DNA from: Allodiplogaster sudhausi
Lineage: Eukaryota; Nematoda; Chromadorea; Rhabditida; Diplogasteridae
Reading direction: 5' to 3'
NCBI GenBank assembly: GCA_945643635.1
Contig: CALZFC010000078.1
Location: 560,501-624,500 of the forward strand
DNA length: 64,000 nt
Shown: piece after piece, positions 35,127 to 47,359 of the stretch
Layout of the letters: the number at the start of each line of letters is the position of its first letter
How positions within the stretch are numbered: the first letter of the stretch is position 1
Position numbers and translations under genes: made by a program
Notes under the pieces: generated by a model
Databases searched by the model: none
What the model was told of the DNA's origin: nothing
Seen by the model: only the letters and a program-made list of their open reading frames with translations

Positions 35127-37530
35127 GAGAGCCTGTCTGAGATATTCGACCATGGCCAGTGCAGAGGGTGGATGGGAACAAAAATATTTTTTGATTTTAA
35201 TTTACTTTGCAGGGGTCATGCAGCATCATGAGAGCTTCCAAAAACATTTTTTTCAAAAATTATTCTGAAGGTATAACTACAGTATGCCTTGATTTACCGA
35301 AAATATTCATTTGACCATAAAGTTCGTAAAAGCCAACCAAACTTAATTTTGAAAGTATCGTTAGATTCGTCATCGAAAGGCACATAAAAGTGCCTAAACA
35401 AGTTTTTAATTAAAGTTTCATTAAAAGGTCGAAATGAGCACTTATATTATTGGAATGTGTCATTAGAGCCCTTAGCAGTCATTTGGGTGCACTCTAACCA
35501 TAACCATCTGAAAGAGCGTCATTGATTACCTCTAGAAACTGAATTTCATGAGGATTCACCTTCGGGAACTTTAGAATGTTCGGCAGTGAACACCTCTATG
35601 AGTAGTGGCATGCAATTCAAAAAAATGCCATAAAAGGTGTTTTTCTCGCTCTTTTCAGAAATCAAAGATTCCATTGCGTTTGTAGTGTAGAAATGCATAA
35701 AATAGTCTACATAACCTTTTCATACGAGTACCTTTTCAATGACTTTTTCGGCAAAAACTGTTTTTTCTAGCCTGATGACGTGAGATTAACGCATGTAGTC
35801 AGAAAACAAAGAAAGACTACGCCTAATTACCTATTCCACATGAAAGCCCTTTCTACCTGTAATATACTATCTTCCTGCTGAATTCGTCTACGGGAAAGTT
35901 TACATATGTATGTTTGAACCGCGCATTCACAGTGAGGTTTGCCCGGAAAATCCCCTTTAACCTAGCTATCTGGCTTCATTCGCGATATTGGTTGAAGTGG
36001 CTCATAGCATCTTATTCTCCACGTCCTGACACACAAAAAAGATGCCGTAGCTACTTTAAATTCTTGGATCTTCGCTTTTATTTTCGGTAGAAACTCTTTT
36101 TGCCTCTATGTTCAAGAGACAGAAATGTGGCTGTACTCTGAAAAATATGGAAGACTACACCTAAATAAGCATTCTATATGAAAGCCCAGACTTTTTTGTG
36201 CAGAATATACTTCTTTAAGACAGCCAGTCAGTTTCGCTACGAATCGAAAAGCAACGCAAACTCGAGAAAACACAATGGATATTCACCAATTCACCGCGTG
36301 AATTGGAATATTCGAATTGAGCATCATTCGAATATTTCAATTCGCACGGTGAATATTCGCGGTGAACGCGGTGAATTGGTGAATTTCCATTGTGTTTTCT
36401 CGAGTTTGCGTTGCTTTTCGATTCGTAGCGAAACTGACTGGCTGTCTTAAAGAAGTATATTCTGCACAAAAAAGTCTTGGCTTTCATATAGAATGCTTAT
36501 TTAGGTGTAGTCTTCCATATTTTTCTGAGTACAGCCACATTTCTGTCTCTTGCACATAGAGGCAAAAAGAGTTTCTGCCGAAAATAAAAGTGAAGATCCA
36601 AGAATTTAAAATAGCTACGGCGTCTTTTTGTGTGTCAGGACGTGGTGAATAAGATGCTATGAACCACTTCAACCAATATCGCGAATGAAGCCAGATAGCT
36701 AGGTTAAAGGGGATTTTCCGCGCAAGAAGCACTGTGAGTGCGCGGTTCAAGCATACATATGTAAACTTTTCCGTAGATGAATTCGGCAGGTAGATGGTAT
36801 ATTACAGGTATAAAAGACTGGGCTTTCATGTGGCATAGGTAATTAGGCGTAGTCTTTCTTTGTTTTCTCACTACATGCGTTATTCTCTCGTCATCAGGCC
36901 AGAAAAACAGTTTTTGCCGAAAAAGTCATTGAAAAAGTACTCGTATGAAAAGGTTATGAAGACTATTTTATGCATTTCTACACTACAAACGCAATGGTAT
37001 GTTTGATTTCTGAAAAGAGCGAGATTAACACCTTTTATGGCCTTTTTTGAATAGCCTGCCACAACTCATAAAGGTGTTCACTGCCGAACATTCTAAAGTT
37101 CCCGAAGGTGAATCCTCATGAAATTCAGTTTCTTGAGGTAAGAAATGACGCTCTTTCAGATGGTTATGGTTAGAGCGCACCCAAATGACTGCTAAGGTCT
37201 CTAATGACACATTCCAATAATGTAAGTGCTCATTTCGACCTTTTAATGAAACTTTAATTAAAAACTTGTTTAGGCACTTTTATGCGCCTTTCGATGACGA
37301 ATATAACGATACTTTCAAAATTAAGTTTGGTTGGCTTTTACGAACTTTATGGTCAAATGAATATTTTCGGTAAATCAAGGCATACTGTAGTTATACCTTC
37401 AGAATAATTTTTGAAAAAAATGTTTTTTGGAAGCTCTCATGATGCTACTTAAGCCCTATAAGGGAAATTAAAATCAAAAAATATTTTTGTTCCCATCCAC
37501 CTCATGGTTGAGTATCTCAGACAGGCTCTC
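35127..37530. mobile_element. Foldback element 2 (2,404 bp palindrome)
   Basis: Arms of about 1.15 kb meet at a centre near 36320, where aattggaatattcgaattg-like dyads lie. It begins gagagcctgtctgagata and ends tatctcagacaggctctc. TTAA flanks both sides (35123-35126 and 37531-37534). Host sequence is continuous across the insertion: ggcgcacttc|ttaa|gcgcattgacatgtctag restores a unit like 33770-33815. The pair of overlapping open frames near 36178-36487 is just the palindrome read on both strands. Confidence 0.88.
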
Positions 37531-37534
37531 TTAA

Positions 37535-38308
37535 GCGCATTGACATGTCTAGTCTTCTTTGCGCCCTAGGCATGTCGAGGCATTTCTATCCGAGTAAGAG
37601 AGCTAGTAAGAACAATCTTGGCCGAAGGGAGAGAGACGAACATCTGTGACTAAGTTTGAGTGAATGAGAGTGAGAGTGATAGTGATAGTGATAGTGGAAG
37701 TGAAGAAGAAGTAAAGAGAGATTGGAGATAAAGATAGCAATATGAAGCGAGATCGGGAGATTCCATACAAATCAAAACTACAAAAAAAAATTGCTATCTA
37801 TACAACTGATAGAGAACACCGATGTGCCTTAATGAAAAACACCCATCGCAAGAGTATGGCTGAATCACACGAGAGGAAACTTCTTTTTTTTACAATTCAA
37901 GTTATTGTTAGGGAACAAAACAAGCCTAATGTTTGGAACACGCGATAAATGATCCCTAACATTAGAGATAAAAATGTAATTCGCCGTGTCGCTTGCTTGC
38001 TTATAAAAAAGACGGAAACGAATAAGACGAGATCTTCCTTATTTCTTTACACATTCAATATTGGATATTCACATGCCTAGTCAGCCTTGCACCCTAGAAG
38101 AGTTGCCGTATTCCCAATATAGACAAGTACGGACGGCATGGTCAATCGCACAGTCAGCAAGGGGAGAGAAAGTGAAGATATGTATAGAAAGGCAGAGAAT
38201 AAAACAAGAAATACAGGGACGCATTTGAGAGAGAGAGAGAGAGACAGAAAAAGAGGTAGAGAGAGAGAGAGAGAGTAGAGATCGACATAGAAAGAGGTTT
38301 ATAAAGAA

Positions 38309-38354
<46 letters not shown>

Positions 38355-38502
38355 GAGAAAGAGAACGAAATCATAGCCACCTGTCAGAGATAAAACAATC
38401 TGCCATTGAAATGACATATTCAAAACACACTCGCTGAATAAATAACTATTTGAAATCAGAAACAGCTTAAAAAATAGTCAATAAAATCAACTTTATTATT
38501 AC
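37535..38502. repeat. Host repeat continuing between foldbacks 2 and 3
   Basis: 37535-38040 matches the body at 24617-25200, and 38070-38120 carries the tagtcagccttgcaccctag word of the family. AG microsatellites lie at 38228-38275 and 38311-38352. Confidence 0.75.
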
Positions 38503-38506
38503 TTAA

Positions 38507-40506
38507 GAGAGCCTCTCAGTAAGGCTCCAGTTGGCCCTGCCCTAGATGCAAGATGACGGATCCATACATTGAGAATGTGGTCAGGCATTACCAAGGACCT
38601 CTCTATTAACTTTTTGGGAAAATTTTATTTTTATAAAAATTTTCTTTCCAGGAATACCTTAAAGTGTGCTAAAATTTTGAAAATTCATATCGGGCTTTAA
38701 AGTCAACATTTTTCACTAATCTTTTTTTTATTCGATTTCTCGTCGAATACTTAATACAAAGTATATCAAGAGTCTTTCGAAAAGTTTTATTTTCGATATT
38801 AAATTTTGTCATGATTTTTTTTTGCCATGAATTTTCGCTCGTTGAATACCTAAACCTCATTTGTGCGTGGGATTTTTATTTCAGATTAAAGAGCATGAAA
38901 AACTGTACAAGATACGGTCCAATTTCAGTTCAATCTCTTTCCCAGAAGCCTCGAAAAAGTAACCCGAATAGGAGCAACTCTCACCTGAGCGAATATGGTA
39001 ATATGGTTACAACTTGCCAAATTTGATAAGCTCACAGAAGCTAAGGAGACAGTTTTATTCAGCATCTTATTCTCTACAAAAAGGAGTCCATGGCATTATC
39101 ATAAAACGCGCGTTTTATTGATAAAAACTTGAAAATTCAATTTTCAAACATTTTGGAAAATAGCTGAAAACCCATTTCATAAAGTATAGTGTGTACGAGC
39201 TTGCTGAAACCAATATCTCCGTAGCTGTATCTTGTAGAGCAGAAAATTCTACACAACATATAATCTAAACGCATTATCTTGATTTCCCATTTGATACGAA
39301 AAGTTGATTTCAAATTCGCTGCTCGAGCTAAATTTGGCTTCGGGTGTCGTTTATAAATGAGTTATCTTTAGAAATCGATGTTTTCGAACAATATAACAAT
39401 CTTTTTCGTGTTCCTGGTATCGAACAACCCCTCTTGGGCAAATTCGATTGAAATTTTTTTTTCGATCTTACTCCGCCCATTTCGAAATTTTCTTTTCGGC
39501 TTTTTACCGCCCATATCGAAATGGAAGTCAAAAGTCGAAAAAAAAAAATTTCAACCGAATTTGCCCAAGAGGGGTTGTTCGATACCAGGAACACGAAAAA
39601 GATTGTTATATTGTTCGAAAACATCAATTTCTAAAGATAACTCATTTATAAACGACACCCGAAGCCAAATTTAGCTCGAGCAGCGAATTTGAAATCAACT
39701 TTTCGTATCAAATGGGAAATCAAGATAATGCGTTTAGATTATATGTTGTGTAGAATTTTCTGCTCTACAAGATACAGCTACGGAGATATTGTTTTCAGGA
39801 AGCTCGTACATACTATACTTCATGAAATAGGTTTTCAGCTATTTTCCAAAATGTTTGAAAATTGAATTTTCAAACATTTTAAAATAAAACGCGCGTTTTA
39901 TGAAAATGTCATGGACACCTTTTTGTAGAGAATAAAATGCTGAATAAAACTGTCTAGTTAGCTTCTGTGAGCTTGTCAAATTTGGCAAGTTGTAACCATA
40001 TTACCATATTCGCTCAGGTGAGAGTGGCTCCTATTCGGGTTACTTTTTCGAGGCTTGTGGGAAAGAGATTTTACTGAACTTGGACCGTTTTTTGTACAGT
40101 TTTTCATGCTCTTTAATCTGAAATAAAAATCCCACGCACAAATGAGGTTTAGGTATTCAACGAGCGAAAATTCATGGCAAAAAAAAATTCATGACAAAAT
40201 TTAATATCGAAAATAAAACTTTTCGAAAGACTCTTGATATAATTTTATTAAGTATTCGACGAGAAATCGAATAAAAAAAAGAGTAGTGAAAAATGTTGAC
40301 TTTAAAGCCCGATATGAATTTCCAAAATTTTAGCACACTTTAAGGTATTCCGGGAAAGAAAATTTTTATAAAAATAAAATTTTCCCAAAAAGTTAATAGA
40401 GAGGTCCTTGGCAATGCCTGACCACATTCTCAATGTATGGATCCGTCATCTTGCATCTAGGGCATGCCTGTATGGACCTCTCCTTGAGTCTTACAGAGAG
40501 GCTCTC
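38507..40506. mobile_element. Foldback element 3 (2,000 bp palindrome)
   Basis: Arms of about 0.95-1.0 kb with a short centre near 39460-39530. It begins gagagcctctcagtaagg and ends cttacagagaggctctc. TTAA flanks both sides (38503-38506 and 40507-40510). Joining the flanks gives ttattattac|ttaa|ttacccgttacg, the same junction seen intact at 41186-41210 (ttattatttaattacccgtt), so an empty site can be inferred. It shares terminus and target size with elements 1 and 2, but not the interior. Confidence 0.88.
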
Positions 40507-40509
40507 TTA

Positions 40510-41370
40510 ATTACCCGTTACGTATAACAGGTATCCAAAAAATGTTCTTCGGGTCTCTATGGGAGGCCCTGATTAAACATGAGACAAAGAGATAATACGA
40601 GATAAAATGCCTAGACTTTGAAGCACACAATATTCGTTGACTTATTCCGAGCACACGGAGGAATTGAAGAGCTGGCCTTTCACCAAGTTGAAGGGAGCGA
40701 GATAGAGAAGAACAGGCTGTGTGAGAACTGCGTCATAGGCGTAGGGAGAGAAGTAAAACAACGGGAGAAAGAAAGAGAGAGAAAGAGAGAGCGAGTGAGA
40801 TAGAGAGACGTAGACACAGAAAGAGAGAATGAGAGAGAGATAGAGAGATAGGAACAGAAAGAGAGAATGAGAGAGAGATAGAGAGAGATAGGAACAGAAA
40901 GAGAGAATGAGAGAGAGAGAGATAGGCACAGAAAAAGCGAATGAGAGAGAGAATGTGAAATAAGATGAGAGAAGCGTAACAAATAATAGTGAAGGAATTG
41001 AAGGACAGGTAAAGGATACTGCATAAAACATAAAGTAGCGTGCATAAATCAATCCCAAATATGATCGAAGTGAGATCGAAATAAAAATGTAATATGTTGT
41101 GCGACGTGATAAATTTAAAGCAGAGGAAAAAAACATTTTTAATCATAGACAATCAGCTAAAAAATTATAGACAACAATAACAACCTTATTATTTAATTAC
41201 CCGTTACTTGCAACGGGTATCCAAAAATATACTTCGGGTCTCTATGGGAGGCCCTGATTAAAAATGAGACAAACAGATCCCAAGATCTCAAGTGCCTAGA
41301 TCTAGCAGCACCCTATATTCGCTGACTTATAACACGGAAGAATTTAAGTACTTTCACCAAGTTGAGGTGA

Positions 41371-41427
<57 letters not shown>

Positions 41428-41505
41428 TGAGTGAGAGAGGGAGAGAGAGAGAAAGACAAAGCGTGCAAGAGAGAGAGAGACAGACAGACAGAGAGCTTAG
41501 AGAGC

Positions 41506-41571
<66 letters not shown>

Positions 41572-42500
41572 GGAATGAGACGAAAAAAATAATAGTGAAG
41601 GAAAAGGAAGGACAGATTAAGGATACTGCATAAAACATGAAGTAGAGCGCATAAATGAATCTCAAACATGATCGAAGTGAGATAAAACTAAACATTTAAT
41701 ATGTTGCGGGCAGTAAAAAATTTTAAGCAGAGGAAAACGACTTTTTTTAATCATAGACAAGTAGCTTAAAAATTATTGCCAACAAAATTTACTTCATTAT
41801 TTAATTACCCGTTACTCAATAACGGGTACCCAAAAAGTTAGCAGTGGGTCTCTATGGGAGGCCCTGAGATGTTTTGATACGAATTGAAAGAGATATTTCA
41901 CAAGCAGAGTCAGCAACGCATCCTAGAAAAGTCGCATTATTGCCTACTCATAAATGCATAGAGGCCACGGCCCACCGCAAAGCTGATGAGGGGAGAGATG
42001 AATAGGTGTGACAAATGGGCAGATAGTGAGAGAAAAGAGAAATGGTAACGAGAGAGAGAGAGAGATAGAGAGAGAGAGACATACAGAGAAACAGGTATTC
42101 AAACTATATGACATGAAACGAACATGAAAATATTAGTGAACCAAAAATAGAGAACTTATAATATATATATAAGAGACTCATATTAGCTAACAGAGATATA
42201 TCAACCTCTTATTGATAGATAGTTATTATCATCCCCTTCACTATTTTGCAAACAAAACCTTAAAAAATGGATACAACAATTTTAGATTTGATATCGATAA
42301 AAGTTAATTAGGTAGTTACTTACCCGTTACATTTAACGGGTACCCAAAAAGTTATCTTCGGGTCTCTGTGGGAGGCCCTGATTAATAATGAGACAAAAGA
42401 AGTTCACTCGTCCAGAGTGCCCAAACTTTGCAGCACCCTATATTCGTTGAGCTTTTGTTAGCAAAGGGACGAATCGAAGGGATGGCCTTTCACTGAGTTA
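40510..42500. repeat. Tandem array of dyad-headed units, second block
   Basis: Units start at 40510, 41196, 41804 and 42319, so lengths are 686, 608 and 515 bp. The first two are the closest pair: cactatattcg-type word, accaagttgaggt/aagg, long AG tract, gaaggacagnttaaggatactgcataaaacat, then catagacaa...ttatttaattacccg. Length differences come mostly from the internal AG microsatellite. The array ends close to the last recognised glycosyltransferase exon. Confidence 0.82.
41369..41575. repeat. AG and GT microsatellites
   Basis: A long (ga)n tract with a (gt)n run at 41508-41530, inside one repeat unit. It produces the very Ser/Leu-rich and Arg/Glu-rich false frames of this region. Confidence 0.9.
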
Positions 42501-42732
42501 AGGGGAGAGAGAAGGAGACGAACAGTGTGTTTCAACTGAATCAGCGAGGGTAGTATGAGAACGGGAGAAATGGAGAGAGAAGAGAGAAAGAGAGAAGAGA
42601 GAAATAAATAAAGAGAGAGAGAGAGAGAAAGAAAGAGAGAAAAGAGAGAGAGGGAGAAAGAGAGTGAGAGAGTACAGTCAGGACAAGAGACATAGGGAGG
42701 GCGTTCGAGTAATGCGAGGAGAGAACTCTCAC

Positions 42733-43988
42733 CTGTGGCAGATTGCAGTAGAAGCGCTTTTGAAGTGGATGGTCAAGCAGACCATGGACGGAGCGGTTGA
42801 AGAGAAGCTCACCGAGGCAGCTGATGGCAGCGTAGTCAAAGGACGGCATCAACTGGAAGGAGGTCAGCAGAATTAAAATGGAGGAGGCTATTTTACCGTC
42901 TCTCTCTGATTTTGGGCCTCCATAGAGCCATGCACACCTAGATTTTGAAGTAAAAAATTCCGCATTTAAATCTAACCACCTTGCATTGCGAGCATCAAAA
43001 GCCATACCTCACCATGCTCTCCGAAACATTCGAGCCCTACCTCGCCATGCTATCAGAAACATTATTTTATGCCTAGACCACTTTCTGACAACTGTACTCC
43101 CCTTCCCCCTTTTGTCAGGTCCTCCAATGTAGCATTCATCTTAATTCACACAATTGTTTTTACATTTAATGTAAAAGGTCCCAGTAGTAGTGCAGCAACA
43201 TAATAAATTAATTGAAATAAGAAGAAAAAACAGGTATGAAGAAATACAACGAAGGAGAGAGAAAGAAAGAGTAGCCGAAGAGTAGAAGAAAGAGAGAGAG
43301 AACGAGAGAGAGACAGATAAGCATAGAGAGAGAGAGAGGCAGAGAGAGACACAGAGAAAGAGAGAGAGAATAAGAGTGAGAGAGGGCTAGAGTGAGAGAG
43401 AGAGAGAGAACCTTGTTGGCGACAATCTGAGGCGCGGCTGCCAGCATCGGCAGGTCTTCCACTCCAAAGATGCAGACACCATGACGCCAGTGACCACTCC
43501 TGCACGCTTCGGCACCCGGATGCTTCTTCGTATGCGACCAGTGGGCTAGTCTGCAGGGGAGAGAGAGAGAGTGAGAGAGAGGAGAGAGAGAGAAAGAGAG
43601 GAGGGAGAGAGAGAGAGGGAGAGAGAGAGAAAGAGAGCGAGAGATAAAGAGATAGAGAGCGAAGCATGGAATAAAAGCCACTGTTGAGGACCTAGAAGAT
43701 TAGGGTGGGGAAGGAGGTATGGGGCCAGGAAACAAGGGTACCCAAATATTACTCAAAAACAGAGTGGAGTAGGTCTTTGGGGAGGCCCAATATTAGGATG
43801 AGTGGGACAAATCAACAGTACTTTTCCCCCGGAGAGACGGAAATATGGAAGGACAAAAGAGAAATAATGGGAGAAAGAAGAAGAAAGACGGAGAAAGAGT
43901 GATAAAAAAGTACGTTCGAATAAATCAATTAATAAAAAACTTAATGTATGCAAAAACACCTTCTCGCTCTCCTCTCTCTTTCTCCCTA

Positions 43989-44023
<35 letters not shown>

Positions 44024-44512
44024 GTCAATCTGTCTCTCTCTCTCGTTCTCCTCTCTCTCTCTCTTTCTCTCCCCTCTCTATGCTCTCTCTCTCAATACCC
44101 TCTCTCTCTCCCTCTCTCTCTCTCCTCTCTAACCTCGTAATCGACAGCGGTCCACTTGCATTGGAATTGGCCTGGAGACAGTGCTCTGCATGGAATCCGC
44201 CAGGTAGCCCGAGTGCGCGCGTGGCAGCCAGCGTCTGCAGCAGCGACTCGTCCACGCCGTATTTCTGCGAAAAAAATGGTGGAATCTTTTATTTCGATTA
44301 TATATTTTGATCTGTATAGAATTATAGAATTTTATTTTTAAAATTAAATTAGTCAGAAAGTTGTCTATGCAGTAGACCTCTAAACCATGTTAATATAATT
44401 ATGCCAAAAACAAATCACCGTTCACTGTGTCCAAGGCAATCTGTGATGAGAATTGCTTTCAGAGACGAAGAAAAAAAGAAGATTGAATGATAAAGTGGGA
44501 TTTTTTTCTTAT

Positions 44513-44550
<38 letters not shown>

Positions 44551-45843
44551 GTATATATTTATACATGATATTTATTTATATATTTACATATTCTTCTACC
44601 TTCTGATTGAGCCTCGCGAGCAGCATACGGTAGTCGAGTTGCTCCAAGAGATAGTCTACGGTGGGACGGGCGAGCGACATGTGCACTCCTCCTTTGGCCC
44701 ATGTCAGTTGCGATCTCTCGCACGCTTCTCGCTCAGCTATCAAGGGAATTAATGCACGAAAACTTTTTTTTTTTAAGAAATACAATGGTTCTAAAATAAA
44801 CGGTAAAAACCAAAGACTAAGTTTTTGATTCGCTAGATTAAATAAATATATATATTTTTACGGCATTGAGTAACCCCCTCGCAGTCCTTTTGGACAGATG
44901 CCAAGTGGCCCGAGGCGTCTCTCGATCCCTGCTATTCTCTCCAGCATTGGAGGCAGGAGGGTCCAGTCGTTCGAGCCGGCCAGACCCGACTGGAAGATCC
45001 ACGTCAGCTCAGCGTGCGTCTTGATTATGACGTCATGATTCTGGAAGGACAGAGAGAGAGAGAGAGAGAGAGAGAAGAACAGCGCGCGAGAAAGAGAGTG
45101 CGGGATAAATATGCGAAAGAGAGAGAGAGAGAGTGCGCGACAGAAACAGCGAGAGAGAACAAGAGAGTGCTCTAATAGCGATAAATTTATCATTTATTTG
45201 TAAAAATTACCTTTCTCACCCCGGTGGTTTCCCAGAGCATATGGCATACTTATCTCGCGAATGAAAGCGAACAAATTGCTTATGACGTGGTTCTCAACCT
45301 TTTGAAAAAATAATTAAATAAACGAATAAAATAACTGCAGATTCCCTTGTCAGTGAGAGTAATTTACTTAGAAGAAGTATTGATTGAGACATTAAAGCGT
45401 CAGTTGCGGAATATAACAAGTGAGATGCTTGAAGGACCAGCGACTTCTTGCATCAAAAGGCACCAAATCTTGTTCCATAGCGACATATATATTTCAATAA
45501 AGCCAATTATCACTAAAGCTACAGCGCATGGAAAGTCTTTTCCTCAAGTTTACCTGGAGTAGTATGACGTAATTCCAGGGTCGGTGTCGCAGCTCCTTGA
45601 GGCATCCAAAATGAGCGTTGTTCTGGAAGTGACCGGCAGAGTCGAGGGGCCACTCTTGCTGGGCTAGCAGCACGTTCGGCAGGCACGCGGTGAGGGCAAC
45701 CACGCGACGGCGGAAGGAGAGAGGCGACTGTAGAGAGAGAGAGAGAGCGAGAGAGGGAGTTAGAGAGAGGGGGGAGGGGGAGAGAGATAAGAGAGAGGAG
45801 AGAAAAAGAGAGAGGGGGAGTGGGAGAAATGGAGGGAGAGAAT

Positions 45844-45878
<35 letters not shown>

Positions 45879-47134
45879 AACAGATGAACGATGAACCTTC
45901 TTGTCAAGGGCGAAGCAGTACCAATTCTCCGTCGCATACGCGACAGCGAGCTGCTCTTCCAGAAAGTCGTAGTCCTGGAGAGAAGAGCCATCTGGGATTT
46001 AATGTAACTCTCACAGTACAAATAATCCCTATTAAAAGGAGCTCATCAAAGACAAGAATCACTTGCAGAATAAAGTCATGATAAAAAAGTAATGAAAAAG
46101 TAGTAAATGAAAGCATTAAAAGTAGCATTCAATCTAAAATACGGCCCATCTAAAATACGGCCATCTAAAATACGGCCCTGGACCCCCCCCCCCCACCTGG
46201 AAGACGGTCTTGGCGAATGCGATCGGATAGCCCGTGTCGGCATTGCGTGGCGGGAGAACGCGCGAGCGGACTGCGTCGCAGGCGGGCAGCGAGGTCTGTG
46301 GGTAAAGGAGTTGACGAGTTGACAATTGACGAGAAATGTTATTATTCAGGTTTGAATTCCCGCGCTTTCTCCCTGGCCGTAGGCAGATACTCAACATCAT
46401 GTCAATGGAAATATGACATGGTAGTTATTTTCCTCATACATACAGAATCCTTTGATTTTTGTTGCCTCTAACCCAAAGGCATACTGTACCTTTTAGAATA
46501 TTAAATCCATACCGTATCCTTGAGACGCATGGCCGGCCTCCTGGTAGCGACTTCCTTGGCGTACTCGCCATCTCCAGCGAGAAGGCGCGCACAGTCGACC
46601 GTAGCCACTTCGGGTCGGCGAGGAAACTGAGAAAAAAATAATTTTCATTTTTTTTCTTATACAAATTTTTATTAAATTCATCCAACCTTCTCCAAAAAGT
46701 AGAAAATAAATTAACAATAAGAAATAACGGGAAGTAGTAACCTGACGAAAATATTGAGCTTTAACGTTACAAAAAAAAAACTACAAATTCAATAGTTGCA
46801 GCCTTCACTAAAAAATATATATTATTTAATAATAAGAATGGATCTTCTACGACTATGTATCTTAAATACTGCAAAGTGAGGTCACGAAAAAAAAAAATTC
46901 GGCCGAGCCGAGCCGGCGAAGCATCCCAGGCCAGACCCTCAGCGGCGAGCCTAAAAAATAGAGAGAAGAATTTTTACCCCCAGAATTAAATGCACATGCA
47001 CAAATCGATACTTCCTCCTCATTTTATTAACTCCTCATTTCTCTCCTTTAATCCCTTAAATTGCTCGGTGTATAACATTCGCTTAAATATCTCACAATCA
47101 AAGTTTGTCTCTTTCTCTCCGTCGCTACTCGCAC

Positions 47135-47205
<71 letters not shown>

Positions 47206-47354
47206 CCTTTCTCGCCCTCTCTCTCCCTTAACTTTCTTTCACACCTGAACTGCTCGAAGTGCAGCAAGAGGAAGGAGACGGCGAGGGAGGAAGCGGCAGC
47301 CGAGAGAATGATGGCAGCTAAGACACGTTGCTGTCGCGCCCGCTTGGAGGCCAT
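42733..47354 (-). CDS. Core-2/I-branching-type N-acetylglucosaminyltransferase (GT14)
   Basis: A predicted Golgi type II membrane glycosyltransferase adding beta-1,6-GlcNAc branches to glycans; exact acceptor unknown. The start Met at 47354 gives a basic tail and one anchor helix (RVLAAIILSAAASSLAVSFLL). Minus-strand exons: 47354-47246, about 46628-46510 (VDCARLLAGD), 46295-46198 (GYPIAFAKTVFQ), 45975-45898 (ATENWYCFALDKK), 45729-45554 (NNAHFGCLKEL, WNYVILLQ), 45040-44875 (NHDVIIKTHAEL), 44736-44600 (LTWAKGGVHMSLARPTVDY), 44264-44134 (YGVDESLLQTLAATRALGLPG), 43550-43412 (CIFGVEDLPMLAAAPQIVANK) and 42853-42733 (MPSFDYAAISCLGELLFNR). These follow the GT14 order well: N-terminal Cys block, NxYC..DKK, D-x-IKT, W.KG..h..LaR, DE...L, G.eDLp.l....ANK and ISCL. 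A small exon at about 46945-46890 is possible. The final exon is not found: the 42733 donor (cag|gtgaga) leads into repeats. Confidence 0.83.
44514..44552. repeat. AT microsatellite
   Basis: (at)n in the intron between the exons at 44600 and 44264. Confidence 0.9.
46126..46172. repeat. Short tandem repeat, about 16-bp unit
   Basis: Three copies of tctaaaatacggcc with short spacers, in the intron beside the exon ending at 46198. A run of C follows at 46186-46195. Confidence 0.85.
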
Positions 47355-47359
47355 CGCTC

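Noticed and set aside
36178..36487. Overlapping 90-codon frames on opposite strands with nearly the same protein
   Set aside because: They are the centre of the foldback 2 palindrome read from both sides, not a gene pair. The same holds for 39328-39674 in foldback 3.
40642..41695. Ser/Leu/Phe-rich frames up to 164 codons on the minus strand
   Set aside because: AG/CT microsatellite translation. Similar frames at 17693-18055, 18411-18719, 20276-20476, 43146-43681, 43845-44132 and 63649-63940 were left out for the same reason.
45200..45300. Possible extra glycosyltransferase exon (KYAICSGKPPG)
   Set aside because: The exons at 45729-45554 and 45040-44875 join directly as WNYVILLQ-NHDVIIKTHAEL, which matches the family; inserting this piece breaks it.
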